Origin: an uncultured Alphaproteobacteria bacterium
GTDB taxonomy: Bacteria; Pseudomonadota; Alphaproteobacteria; Micavibrionales; Micavibrionaceae
NCBI GenBank assembly: GCA_946480475.1
Contig: CAMLJM010000043.1
Location: forward strand, 1-16,200
Direction of reading: 5' to 3'
DNA length: 16,200 nucleotides
The stretch's first letter is position 1, and each line of letters opens with the position of its first letter. Below the pieces are notes generated by a model. The model was not told the DNA's origin, searched no databases, and worked only from the letters and a program-made list of their open reading frames with translations. Below are positions 1 to 6,607 of the stretch, in pieces. The position numbers and the translations under genes are program-made.

Positions 1-1
1 T

Positions 2-1102
2 TTAGACGTTAAACCGGAACAGCATGATGTCACCATCTTGAACGAGGTATTCCTTGCCTTCCTGACGCATCTTGCCCGCATCTTTGGCGGCCTGTTCACC
101 ACCCAGCGCCACAAAATCCGCATATGAGATAACTTCGGCACGGATATAACCGCGCTCGAAATCAGTATGGATGACACCTGCAGCCTCAGGACCCTTGGCA
201 CCCTTACGCACCGTCCAAGCGCGTGCTTCTTTTGGTCCCACTGTGAAGTAAGTCTGGAGGCCCAGAAGTTTATAACCTTCACGGATAATCTTGTTCAGTC
301 CCGGTTCGGTCAAACCGATAGTCTCAAGAAACTCTTTCTTCTCTTCCTCAGTGCCTAATTGAGCAATCTCAGATTCAATCGAAGCCGTAATAATGACGCT
401 GCCAGCTCCCTGCTTGGCCGCCATCTCTTGAGCCTTTTTAGTCCACTCATTACCCTCAGCGGCATCATCTTCCATAACATTCAGAACATAAAGAACCGGC
501 TTGGATGACATCAGCGCCATCATCTTGAAGAGCTTCTTTTCATCATCCGCCACTTCGACAGTACGTGCAGGCTGACCAGCCTCGAGAGCCACCTTCACTT
601 TTTCAAGCAGGCCTAACTGGATCTTGGCTTCTTTCTCTCCAGACTTGGCCTTCTTCTCGACGGTTTTAATCTGGCGCTCAACCGAGTCCATATCCGCGAG
701 CATCAGTTCGGTCTCAACGATCTCGGCATCGCGTACCGGATCAACCGAACCCATCACGTGGATGATATTCGGGTCATCAAAGCAGCGCAAAACATGGATG
801 ATGGCATCCGTTTCACGGATGTTCGCAAGGAACTGGTTACCTAAGCCCTCACCTTTGGACGCGCCTTTCACCAGACCGGCAATATCAACGAACTCAAGCT
901 GGGTGGGAATGATTTTCGCTGAACCGCCCAATTTTGCGATAACATCAAGACGGGCATCGGGAAGCGCTACACGACCCACGTTAGGTTCAATCGTACAGAA
1001 CGGGAAATTGGCTGCCTGAGCTGCCGCTGTCGCCGTTAAGGCATTAAACAGGGTCGATTTACCTACATTCGGCAAGCCGACAATACCGCAATTAAAACCC
1101 AT
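2..1102 (-). CDS. ychF: Redox/ribosome-associated ATPase YchF (OLA1 family)
   Basis: Complete 366-residue protein, close to the usual 363 or so. It is a TRAFAC-class P-loop NTPase that in this family prefers ATP over GTP and associates with ribosomes; the cellular role is linked to translation and stress. Visible motifs are the P-loop GLPNVGKST (residues 9-17), the switch-I-like segment FPFCTIEPNVG (33-43), DIAG (73-76), and NVME (208-211) where classical GTPases have NKxD. The NVME change is the known basis of altered nucleotide specificity in this family. A helical insertion follows around 130-170, and the C-terminal TGS domain includes TYFTVGPKEARAW and ends LFRFNV. The start is fixed by an AAGGAG ribosome-binding site about 8 bases upstream. 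It is last in the prs-rplY-pth-ychF run, and a two-hairpin repeat separates it from pth. Identification is secure from sequence similarity I recognise. Confidence 0.97.
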   Translation of the reverse strand: MGFNCGIVGLPNVGKSTLFNALTATAAAQAANFPFCTIEPNVGRVALPDARLDVIAKLGGSAKIIPTQLEFVDIAGLVKGASKGEGLGNQFLANIRETDAIIHVLRCFDDPNIIHVMGSVDPVRDAEIVETELMLADMDSVERQIKTVEKKAKSGEKEAKIQLGLLEKVKVALEAGQPARTVEVADDEKKLFKMMALMSSKPVLYVLNVMEDDAAEGNEWTKKAQEMAAKQGAGSVIITASIESEIAQLGTEEEKKEFLETIGLTEPGLNKIIREGYKLLGLQTYFTVGPKEARAWTVRKGAKGPEAAGVIHTDFERGYIRAEVISYADFVALGGEQAAKDAGKMRQEGKEYLVQDGDIMLFRFNV

Positions 1103-1126
1103 AAAAGTAACTCCTTTTCTTCAGGC

Positions 1127-1184
1127 ATCCCGGCGAAGACCGGGATCCCTTCATACACAAACTGGATCCCGTTTTTCAACGGGA
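1127..1184. repeat. Two-hairpin dispersed repeat, copy 1
   Basis: Between pth and ychF. Arm 1 is ATCCCGG (1127-1133) pairing with CCGGGAT (1140-1146) over a 6-nt loop. Arm 2 is TCCCGTT (1167-1173) pairing with AACGGGA (1178-1184) over a 4-nt loop. The linker contains AAACTGGATCCCGT (1159-1172), which recurs almost unchanged at 15326-15339 in a second element of the same layout. Two similar copies about 14 kb apart, both between minus-strand genes, mark this as a REP/BIME-like or small-MITE-like intergenic repeat. It may also stabilise transcript ends, but neither hairpin has a good T-tract, so I do not call it a terminator. Confidence 0.7.
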
Positions 1185-1186
1185 CG

Positions 1187-1765
1187 CTATTCCTTTACAT
1201 CAACAGCTTGAGCAACTTTGCTCATAAACTCGTTGTCTTTGCCCTGCACCATCAGGGGCACATGATCGCCTATCGCTTCCATCAATGGTTTCAACCAGAT
1301 AAATTCTGATTTTGAGAAATCACTTAAAACATGACCATGAACCATGGCCTTGTCTCCGGGATGACCAATACCCAAACGAATACGCCAATAGTCATTTGAA
1401 TTCAAATGACTATCCATAGATCTTAAACCGTTATGTCCGGCATTTCCGCCGCCTTTTTTAGTACGAATTTTTCCGGCAGCCAAATCCAGTTCATCATGAA
1501 AAACAGCAATACGATCCAACGGGATCTTATAGAATTTTGCAGTCTCTCCAACAGATTGGCCGGAGTTATTCATGTAAGTTTGCGGCTTCAGCAGGATGAC
1601 TTTCTCGCCACCAATATTGCCTTCAGCAACCAACCCCTGAAACTTCTTTTTATAAGCCGGAAAGCCATAGGTATCGGCAATCGCATCCACTGCCAGGAAG
1701 CCGATGTTATGACGATTATACTCGTACTTGTCGCCAGGATTTCCCAACCCCACCAAAAGCCACAT
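1187..1765 (-). CDS. pth: Peptidyl-tRNA hydrolase
   Basis: 192-residue cytosolic enzyme that cleaves peptidyl-tRNA released from stalled ribosomes so the tRNA is recycled. It opens with the family hallmark VGLGNPG (residues 5-11). Active-site and substrate-binding residues are visible by comparison with the E. coli enzyme: N9, catalytic H19 in NRHNIGF, N66/N67 in YMNNSG, D91 in FHDELDL and N112 in GGNAGHNGLRS. The frame stays open well upstream. I chose the ATG at 1765 because it places VGLGNPG at the usual distance from the N-terminus and has AAGGA about 10 bases upstream. An in-frame ATG at 1798 would add 11 residues, but its ribosome-binding site is too close and it sits against the upstream terminator-like hairpin. 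The gene lies between rplY and ychF, as in many proteobacteria. Confidence 0.96.
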   Translation of the reverse strand: MWLLVGLGNPGDKYEYNRHNIGFLAVDAIADTYGFPAYKKKFQGLVAEGNIGGEKVILLKPQTYMNNSGQSVGETAKFYKIPLDRIAVFHDELDLAAGKIRTKKGGGNAGHNGLRSMDSHLNSNDYWRIRLGIGHPGDKAMVHGHVLSDFSKSEFIWLKPLMEAIGDHVPLMVQGKDNEFMSKVAQAVDVKE

Positions 1766-1803
1766 CGGCCTGCAATCCTTTTTCAGAAAACCAAACATGA
1801 TCC

Positions 1804-1844
1804 TTAAAGAAACACAGGGGCAGGAAATAATCCCGGCCCCTGTG
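1804..1844 (-). terminator. Probable intrinsic terminator after rplY
   Basis: On the minus strand a 9-bp perfect stem, CACAGGGGC pairing with GCCCCTGTG (arms 1836-1844 and 1813-1821, 14-nt loop), is followed by TTTCTTT. It begins 37 bases past the rplY stop and ends just before pth. The T-tract is imperfect, so partial termination (attenuation between rplY and pth) is as likely as a full stop. Confidence 0.6.
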
Positions 1845-1883
1845 CCTGTAATACTTGCCTGTATTCGGTAAAAGAAGCCGTTA

Positions 1884-2579
1884 TTACTTCTTCGCAGCCG
1901 GAGCAGCAGCCTTAGCAGGAGCCGCAGCACCACCAGCTGGAGCAGCGGCAGCAGCAGAAGCCGCAGATGCGGCAGCAGCGGCGGCGGCCTCAGCAGCCTC
2001 ATCAGCAGCGGCCGATTTTGGCGGGATGATAGAAGCCAGAGCAAAGTCTGGGTTATCATCAGCCGGTTTCGCACCAGCAGGCAGCTTCACATCAGAAATT
2101 GTGATCGTATCGTTAACTTTGAACGGTGTCAGGTCAACTTCGATCGATTCAGGAATTTCTGTCGCACGGCAGATCATATCGATGCTGTGGTGCGCGATTG
2201 TCAGAACACCCTTCTCTTTAATGCCAGGGCTATTCTCATGATTGATGAAGTGAACAGGTACGTTCACGTGCAGTGTTGTTTTCGGCGATACACGCAGGAA
2301 ATCAACATGCTCGACACGGTCAGACACAGGGTGCAGTTGAACATCACGAGCCAGAACCAGGTTCTTCTCGCCATCAACGTTCAGTTCGCACAGGTGCGTG
2401 AACATATGACCTTTGAGCCATTCTTTCTGAATGTCGTTCGCGCTGAATGCCACCAGGACAGGGGTCTTGTTGTCCCCATAGATTACTCCAGGAAGCTTCC
2501 CTTCGCGGCGAAGCGCCCGAGCAATCCCCTTACCGGCTCGTTCTCTTTTCTCTGCCTTTACGGCGTATTGTTTAGACAT
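1884..2579 (-). CDS. rplY: 50S ribosomal protein L25 (TL5/Ctc type)
   Basis: 231-residue protein of the 50S subunit that binds 5S rRNA. The N-terminal L25 beta-barrel covers roughly residues 1-97 (RERAGKGIARALRREGKLPGVIYG region; HPVSDRVEHVDFLRV at 83-97). It is followed by the TL5/Ctc-type second beta domain to about residue 185, ending near DNPDFALASIIPP. The last 40 or so residues are an Ala/Pro/Lys tail of very low complexity, a known feature of many alphaproteobacterial L25 proteins and likely disordered. The ATG at 2579 has AAGGAT about 6 bases upstream. The coding sequence ends in two consecutive TAA codons (1886-1884 and 1883-1881). Upstream lies a structured leader with two hairpins; downstream is a terminator-like stem before pth. 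Confidence 0.96.
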   Translation of the reverse strand: MSKQYAVKAEKRERAGKGIARALRREGKLPGVIYGDNKTPVLVAFSANDIQKEWLKGHMFTHLCELNVDGEKNLVLARDVQLHPVSDRVEHVDFLRVSPKTTLHVNVPVHFINHENSPGIKEKGVLTIAHHSIDMICRATEIPESIEVDLTPFKVNDTITISDVKLPAGAKPADDNPDFALASIIPPKSAAADEAAEAAAAAAASAASAAAAAPAGGAAAPAKAAAPAAKK

Positions 2580-2607
2580 AGTCTTATCCTTACATGGTTA
2601 AGATGGA

Positions 2608-2631
2608 GGAGCACCTCCAGGGGTGTGCTCC
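2608..2631. other. Leader hairpin upstream of rplY
   Basis: A 7-bp inverted repeat, GGAGCAC (2608-2614) and GTGCTCC (2625-2631) with a 10-nt loop, sits 29 bases before the rplY start. On the minus strand it would form in the rplY 5' leader. It has no T-tract, so it is not a terminator by itself. A role in mRNA stability or L25 feedback control is only a guess. Confidence 0.35.
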
Positions 2632-2640
2632 GGACGCCGT

Positions 2641-2661
2641 AAAAAAGCAGAAAACCCCTGC
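2641..2661 (-). terminator. Weak intrinsic terminator-like site between prs and rplY
   Basis: On the minus strand, GCAG and CTGC (2658-2661 and 2647-2650) form a short stem that two G-U pairs can extend, followed directly by six T (2646-2641). The stem is short, so termination would be inefficient. It lies 65 bases past the prs stop and ahead of the rplY leader. Confidence 0.4.
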
Positions 2662-2725
2662 AATATCAAGGAATTTCCATTCCGTCATCTACAGATTTAT
2701 GTATTATGTATAATAACGAAGGTTT

Positions 2726-3658
2726 TTAGATGAAAAGCTGGGAAATCGACTGTTCGCCGCTGATACGGCGGATAGCTTCCGCCATCAGGTCAGCTACCGA
2801 CAATTGCTCGATATTCGGTGCGTTCTGTACTGCCTCTGTGGCAGGGATGCTGTCTGTAATAAACAGCTTCTTGATCTGGGAGTCGGCAATACGGGCTACA
2901 GCACCGCCGGAAAGAACGCCGTGCACAACATAGGAATACACCTCTTTGGCACCATGCTCCATCAGAGCCGCCGCCGCGTTGCAAAGCGTGCCCCCTGAAT
3001 CAACGATATCGTCAACCATGATACAGGTCTTACCTTCAACTTCACCGATGACATGCATAACTTCGGAAATACCTGCCTGCTCACGACGCTTATCAATAAT
3101 GGCCAGACCGCAATCCAGCTTCTTGGCAAAAGCCCGCGCACGAACAACGCCGCCGACATCGGGCGAAACCATGACCAGTTGGTCTTTGGCAAATTTCTGT
3201 TCGATGTGCGGAATGAATACCGGTGCTACGATCAGGTTATCGACGGGAATATCAAAGAAACCCTGAATCTGGCCCGCATGTAGTTCCATCGTTAAAACAC
3301 GATCAACACCGGCAGCCGTAATCAGGTTGGCTACCAGCTTCGCAGAGATAGGCGTACGGCCACCTGTTTTACGATCCTGACGGGCATAACCAAAGTAAGG
3401 AATAACCGCTGTAATACGACGGGCCGAACCACGACGCAAGGCATCGATGGTAATCAGCAGTTCCATCAGGTTGTCGTTCGCGGGATAGCAAGTGGACTGC
3501 AATACAAAAACATCTTCGCCGCGTACGTTCTCAAGAATTTCAGCAAACACTTCCATATCGGAGAAGCGCTTCAGGCTGGCCTTGGTCAGAGGGCAATCCA
3601 GTGACTGCGCAATAGCATCGGAAAGAGGACGGTTCGAATTGCCGGCGATCAGCTTCAT
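2726..3658 (-). CDS. prs: Ribose-phosphate pyrophosphokinase (PRPP synthetase)
   Basis: 310-residue cytosolic enzyme that makes 5-phosphoribosyl-1-pyrophosphate from ribose 5-phosphate and ATP, feeding purine, pyrimidine, His, Trp and NAD synthesis. Class I motifs are present: the N-terminus KLIAGNSN, the ribose-5-phosphate/ATP region [11 protein letters not shown] (87-97), the [13 protein letters not shown] segment with H127, and the PRPP loop DDIVDSGGT (216-224). FSDMEVF at 32-38 replaces the FSDGE of many bacteria, as is usual for alphaproteobacteria. The frame is open further upstream (to 3733), but MKLIAGNSN is the family start, and a promoter at 3704-3733 would initiate near 3697, too late for the longer forms. 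AAGGA lies about 11 bases before the chosen ATG. The gene leads the prs-rplY-pth-ychF run. Confidence 0.96.
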   Translation of the reverse strand: MKLIAGNSNRPLSDAIAQSLDCPLTKASLKRFSDMEVFAEILENVRGEDVFVLQSTCYPANDNLMELLITIDALRRGSARRITAVIPYFGYARQDRKTGGRTPISAKLVANLITAAGVDRVLTMELHAGQIQGFFDIPVDNLIVAPVFIPHIEQKFAKDQLVMVSPDVGGVVRARAFAKKLDCGLAIIDKRREQAGISEVMHVIGEVEGKTCIMVDDIVDSGGTLCNAAAALMEHGAKEVYSYVVHGVLSGGAVARIADSQIKKLFITDSIPATEAVQNAPNIEQLSVADLMAEAIRRISGEQSISQLFI

Positions 3659-3703
3659 GGGAGGCTCATTCCTTAAAAGGGCAGCGTTATCTGTCATGGG
3701 CAG

Positions 3704-3733
3704 ACTATAGGAAATCCATATACCTGGAATCAA
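3704..3733 (-). promoter_or_regulatory. Candidate sigma70-type promoter of prs
   Basis: On the minus strand, TTGATT (3733-3728) and TATAGT (3709-3704) are separated by 18 bases. The predicted start near 3697 gives a leader of about 40 bases before the prs ATG at 3658. A direct repeat of GGAATCA (3726-3732 and 3736-3742) overlaps and flanks the -35 box. Confidence 0.5.
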
Positions 3734-3772
3734 CCGGAATCAGGAGATTACAGGGAGTTTTTCGCCGGGCTT

Positions 3773-3934
3773 TTATAAATTCGCCATAATCAGGCCAGCC
3801 TGATTTTTGAGCTGCAGCGCTGTATGGCTGCCGGGTGTACCACCAATTGTGCAAACACCAGCCGCAAATCCAAAAGTGATCAGTAGTGCCTCAATAATGC
3901 GGTTACCTGCTGCTTTGCCGAAATCCTGTTTCAT
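3773..3934 (-). CDS. Small hypothetical protein (53 residues)
   Basis: I do not recognise this gene. The reading frame runs from ATG at 3934 to TAA at 3773 and encodes a 53-residue protein. It starts MKQDFGKAAGNR and continues with a hydrophobic stretch (IIEALLITFGFAAGVCTIGG, residues 13-32), then a polar C-terminus ending GLIMANL. The main support is an unusually strong ribosome-binding site, GGGAGGA, 7-8 bases before the ATG. It begins 40 bases after the pgeF stop on the same strand and may be co-transcribed with pgeF or use a weak promoter at 3960-3989. The hydrophobic stretch could be a single membrane segment or a buried helix, but it contains several glycines. No homologue is known to me; conservation would decide whether it is real. 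Confidence 0.55.
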   Translation of the reverse strand: MKQDFGKAAGNRIIEALLITFGFAAGVCTIGGTPGSHTALQLKNQAGLIMANL

Positions 3935-3959
3935 CTTAATTCCTCCCTGTGTTTTTTAT

Positions 3960-3989
3960 AACATAGCCGTAAAATCAGTCTTCAATCAA
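3960..3989 (-). promoter_or_regulatory. Weak candidate promoter before the small gene
   Basis: On the minus strand, TTGATT (3989-3984) and TATGTT (3965-3960) with an 18-base spacer lie at the 3' end of pgeF, ahead of the small gene at 3773-3934. Each box matches the consensus at four of six positions, so this is only suggestive. Confidence 0.25.
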
Positions 3990-4760
3990 GATTGCTGATA
4001 CCTGCCGTCCATAGTCAGGTTCGCTGCGATGCGTTGAACGGCGGAAGCTAAAAAACGCCCCTTCCTCAGCACAGGTATCTCGCCCCATGACCTTAATTTG
4101 CGGTACGCCCGCTAAGAATAAGCGGCGGTGGATATAGGCTGGCAAGTCAAACATCAAATGACCCGGACGCTCAGCAGGTGCGAAAAAACGCGCGTTCTTC
4201 ATATCCTGAAGGATAAACGGATCGCGGAATGTTTCTGAGACCTCATATGTTTTCGGACCAATACAGGGTCCCAAAACAGCCTTTAGTGTCGATTTATCCA
4301 GCCCCAATTTTCCCATGTGACTGATTGTGCTTTCAAGGATACCTTTCAGCGCCCCACCCCAGCCGGCGTGAGCCGCCCCAACCAGGGGGCGTCCATCCTT
4401 TGCCTTGCCGCTGAAGAGTACAGGACCGCAATCTGCTGTCAGGACCCCTATCATTAATCCTGGTTTGTCAGTTACCAATGCATCTGCCTGTGGCCTGTCA
4501 TTCACGGCATCGTAAGCCTGATTGACGACAATACATTTATCACTATGGATTTGATGCAGAGTTAGAAGGTTCTCAGGCTTCACGCCTAATGTAGCGGCGA
4601 CACGTGTTCGATTCTCGATAACATTCTCAGGGCGGTCGCTGGAACCGACACCGCAATTAAGGCTGCCATACAGACCCGTACTGACACCGCCTTTTCTGGT
4701 AAAGAAACCATGCTCGATATTATCGTCGTCCAGCAATTCGTCCGTAAGAACATCAATCAT
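3975..4760 (-). CDS. pgeF: Purine nucleoside phosphorylase / laccase-domain protein (YfiH, PgeF family)
   Basis: 261-residue member of the Cu-oxidase_4 / DUF152 family. Homologues act on purine nucleosides (adenosine and inosine cleavage, adenosine deamination), and E. coli PgeF is reported to edit mis-incorporated L-Ser in peptidoglycan precursors. Visible landmarks are HGFFTRKGGVSTGLY (17-31), H72 in LHQIHS, C111 in LTADCGPVL and H131 in AAHAGWGG; these three form the conserved metal/active site. GPCIGPKTYEV follows near 165. I chose the ATG at 4760 (GGGG five bases upstream) over the in-frame ATG at 4790, because the family N-terminus then fits and the overlap with midA is only 8 nt. The overlap implies translational coupling. 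It is the fourth gene of hldD-lgt-midA-pgeF. Confidence 0.92.
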   Translation of the reverse strand: MIDVLTDELLDDDNIEHGFFTRKGGVSTGLYGSLNCGVGSSDRPENVIENRTRVAATLGVKPENLLTLHQIHSDKCIVVNQAYDAVNDRPQADALVTDKPGLMIGVLTADCGPVLFSGKAKDGRPLVGAAHAGWGGALKGILESTISHMGKLGLDKSTLKAVLGPCIGPKTYEVSETFRDPFILQDMKNARFFAPAERPGHLMFDLPAYIHRRLFLAGVPQIKVMGRDTCAEEGAFFSFRRSTHRSEPDYGRQVSAILIED

Positions 4761-5805
4761 GAAAGCCCCCCAATTGTATTGAAGGGTCATGACACAGACC
4801 CATCACCTTGAATAAGGTGCCCATTTGGTTGGGGGCCGTCAGTCTTACATAACCTGTTTGCAGATCCATAGTCTGCTCTGGTGTAGCGATGGATTTCAAA
4901 CGCTCAAGCCGCATATTGATCCCCATATTTCTAAGAAAATCACCCTGATTAACGGGACCACTGACAGTAACAGGACCTAAAGGTGAAGAAGCCGGTGCAT
5001 AAACTTTCAATGCCAGAAAATCTACGTGAGCGGTAAGGTCGGCATTACCCACATCCTCTAGAACAGGGGCATATTGATGCCCCTTTACAGCCTGCAGGGT
5101 ATCACCTACGCGCACGTCGTCATAACCATAGTCGATAATTAAAGCGACACCCTTATTCGCCATGATAAGGTTCGTGAGATTCTTCAGGAATTGCAGAGAC
5201 ACAGGTGAAACTTCCTTAATCGCACCATCCACGAGCGGCAGGTGCATTTCCACCGGTTGCAAACTAATAACCAGTTTATCATCCTGAACGTCCACATAGC
5301 GTTCATGCCAGATTTCTCCCGTGCATTCGAACTGACGAATGGGAAAAGCATCAAACAACTCATTGGCAATAAAAATGACAGGGTCCGCTGAAAGATTATC
5401 AAGGTTGTTATGCCATGTGACACTATAATCGGCGAGAGTCTGCTTCTGCGCCTCACGTAAAACCGGGCTTGTTTCAATCAAATGAATTTGGACAGCATCA
5501 TGAAAACCTGGGATTTTTTTCGTCGCCCTCAGGACGTCAGCCATTAAAGTACCCCGCCCAGGCCCCCCTTCAATTAACTGGAACGCTTCAGGCTTACCCA
5601 GTTTGATCCAGGCATCTGCCACCCATATGCCGATGATTTCACCAAACATCTGTGATATTTCCGGCGCCGTAATGAAATCACCCGCAACCCCAAAGGGGTC
5701 ACGCGTGGCGTAATAATGGCTGATAGCCATATCCATAAACGTTTCAATATTTATAGGGCCATTCTGCGTGATCAGTTCACGTATTTGCTTTTCAACCGGT
5801 GACAT
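4753..5805 (-). CDS. Class I SAM-dependent methyltransferase, MidA/NDUFAF7 family
   Basis: 350-residue protein of the DUF185 / Methyltransf_28 family. The mitochondrial homologue NDUFAF7 symmetrically dimethylates an arginine of complex I subunit NDUFS2; a similar role here is inference, since the bacterial substrate is not established. Family signatures are clear: GDFITAPEISQMFGE (42-56), the SAM-binding loop EGGPGRGTLM (79-88), a helix with ETSPVLREAQ near 111-120 and ANELFDAFPI (147-156). The ATG at 5805 gives the standard N-terminus and overlaps the lgt stop by 14 nt; the 3' end overlaps pgeF by 8 nt. This ordering between lgt and pgeF is common in alphaproteobacteria. There is no signal peptide or membrane segment, so it is expected to be cytosolic. 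Confidence 0.9.
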   Translation of the reverse strand: MSPVEKQIRELITQNGPINIETFMDMAISHYYATRDPFGVAGDFITAPEISQMFGEIIGIWVADAWIKLGKPEAFQLIEGGPGRGTLMADVLRATKKIPGFHDAVQIHLIETSPVLREAQKQTLADYSVTWHNNLDNLSADPVIFIANELFDAFPIRQFECTGEIWHERYVDVQDDKLVISLQPVEMHLPLVDGAIKEVSPVSLQFLKNLTNLIMANKGVALIIDYGYDDVRVGDTLQAVKGHQYAPVLEDVGNADLTAHVDFLALKVYAPASSPLGPVTVSGPVNQGDFLRNMGINMRLERLKSIATPEQTMDLQTGYVRLTAPNQMGTLFKVMGLCHDPSIQLGGFHD

Positions 5806-6607
5806 GCGCAGGCTCTTTATGTTTAAGTGCCCATGTCACAACAACAGCCGCACCGACTAACATGGGAATGCAGAGAATTTGTCCCATAGTAAATATTCCC
5901 GCGATATAACCGATCTGCTCATCTGGCTCTCTGAAGAACTCCACGGTTATACGGCTCAGGGCATAACCCGTTAGGAACACCGCCGATAATATGCCGGGCG
6001 TATTCCGAACCTTAGTATTATGCGCCAATACAATCATAATGATGGTCAGGACAAACCCTTCTAGAAATGCTTCATACAACTGGCTAGGGTGACGCGGATC
6101 AGGGCCGCCATAAGGAAATACCATGCCAATCGGTGAACTGGTTACACGGCCGTAAAGTTCGCCATTAATGAAGTTGGCCATCCTGCCGAAAAACAAACCT
6201 ATAGGCACAGCGCAACAGATAAGATCTGTAAGCCTTAGGACATAAATCTTCTGCACGATGGAATATATGATCATCGCAATAATCATACCGGCAGCCCCAC
6301 CATGGAATGACATACCGCCCTCCCAGACACGCAGCATGGCCAGAGGGTTATGCATGTACGTAGAGAACTGATAAAATAATATATAGCCCACGCGCCCACC
6401 AAGAATGACGCCCAAAACTGCCCACGGCAGAAAATCGTCTAGTTGCAGTGTGGTGACAGCGCGCTTTTCTTTATCCAGACCCGCGAGATAAACAACCAGC
6501 CTCCAGCCGATCAAGAAACCCACCAGATAAGCCAACCCGTACCAACGAATATCGATAGGCCCTATCGAGATGGCAATAGGATCAATATTAGGAAACTGCC
6601 AAGCCAT
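5792..6607 (-). CDS. lgt: Prolipoprotein diacylglyceryl transferase
   Basis: 271-residue inner-membrane enzyme that transfers diacylglycerol from phosphatidylglycerol to the lipobox cysteine of prolipoproteins, the first step of lipoprotein maturation. About seven hydrophobic segments are visible. Family motifs are DIRWYGLAY (19-27), HGG at 102-104 corresponding to the essential E. coli His103, the Lgt signature GRMANFINGELYG (141-153) with R142, HPSQLYEA (173-180) and FFREPDEQIG (224-233). The start codon overlaps the last base of the hldD stop (TAATG), which suggests coupled translation. It is the second gene of the hldD-lgt-midA-pgeF run. The length fits the family and nothing appears damaged. 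Confidence 0.96.
   Translation of the reverse strand: MAWQFPNIDPIAISIGPIDIRWYGLAYLVGFLIGWRLVVYLAGLDKEKRAVTTLQLDDFLPWAVLGVILGGRVGYILFYQFSTYMHNPLAMLRVWEGGMSFHGGAAGMIIAMIIYSIVQKIYVLRLTDLICCAVPIGLFFGRMANFINGELYGRVTSSPIGMVFPYGGPDPRHPSQLYEAFLEGFVLTIIMIVLAHNTKVRNTPGILSAVFLTGYALSRITVEFFREPDEQIGYIAGIFTMGQILCIPMLVGAAVVVTWALKHKEPAHVTG

Noticed and set aside
1766..2074. Long upstream extension of the pth frame rich in Leu and Arg
   Set aside because: It is the out-of-frame reading of the rplY GCN tract plus the terminator region; the true enzyme begins at MWLLVGLGNPG.
3756..3772. CCCGGCGAAAAAC-like segment near the end of the small gene as a third copy of the two-hairpin repeat
   Set aside because: Only one arm-like piece is present, with no matching second arm and no AAACTGGAT linker.
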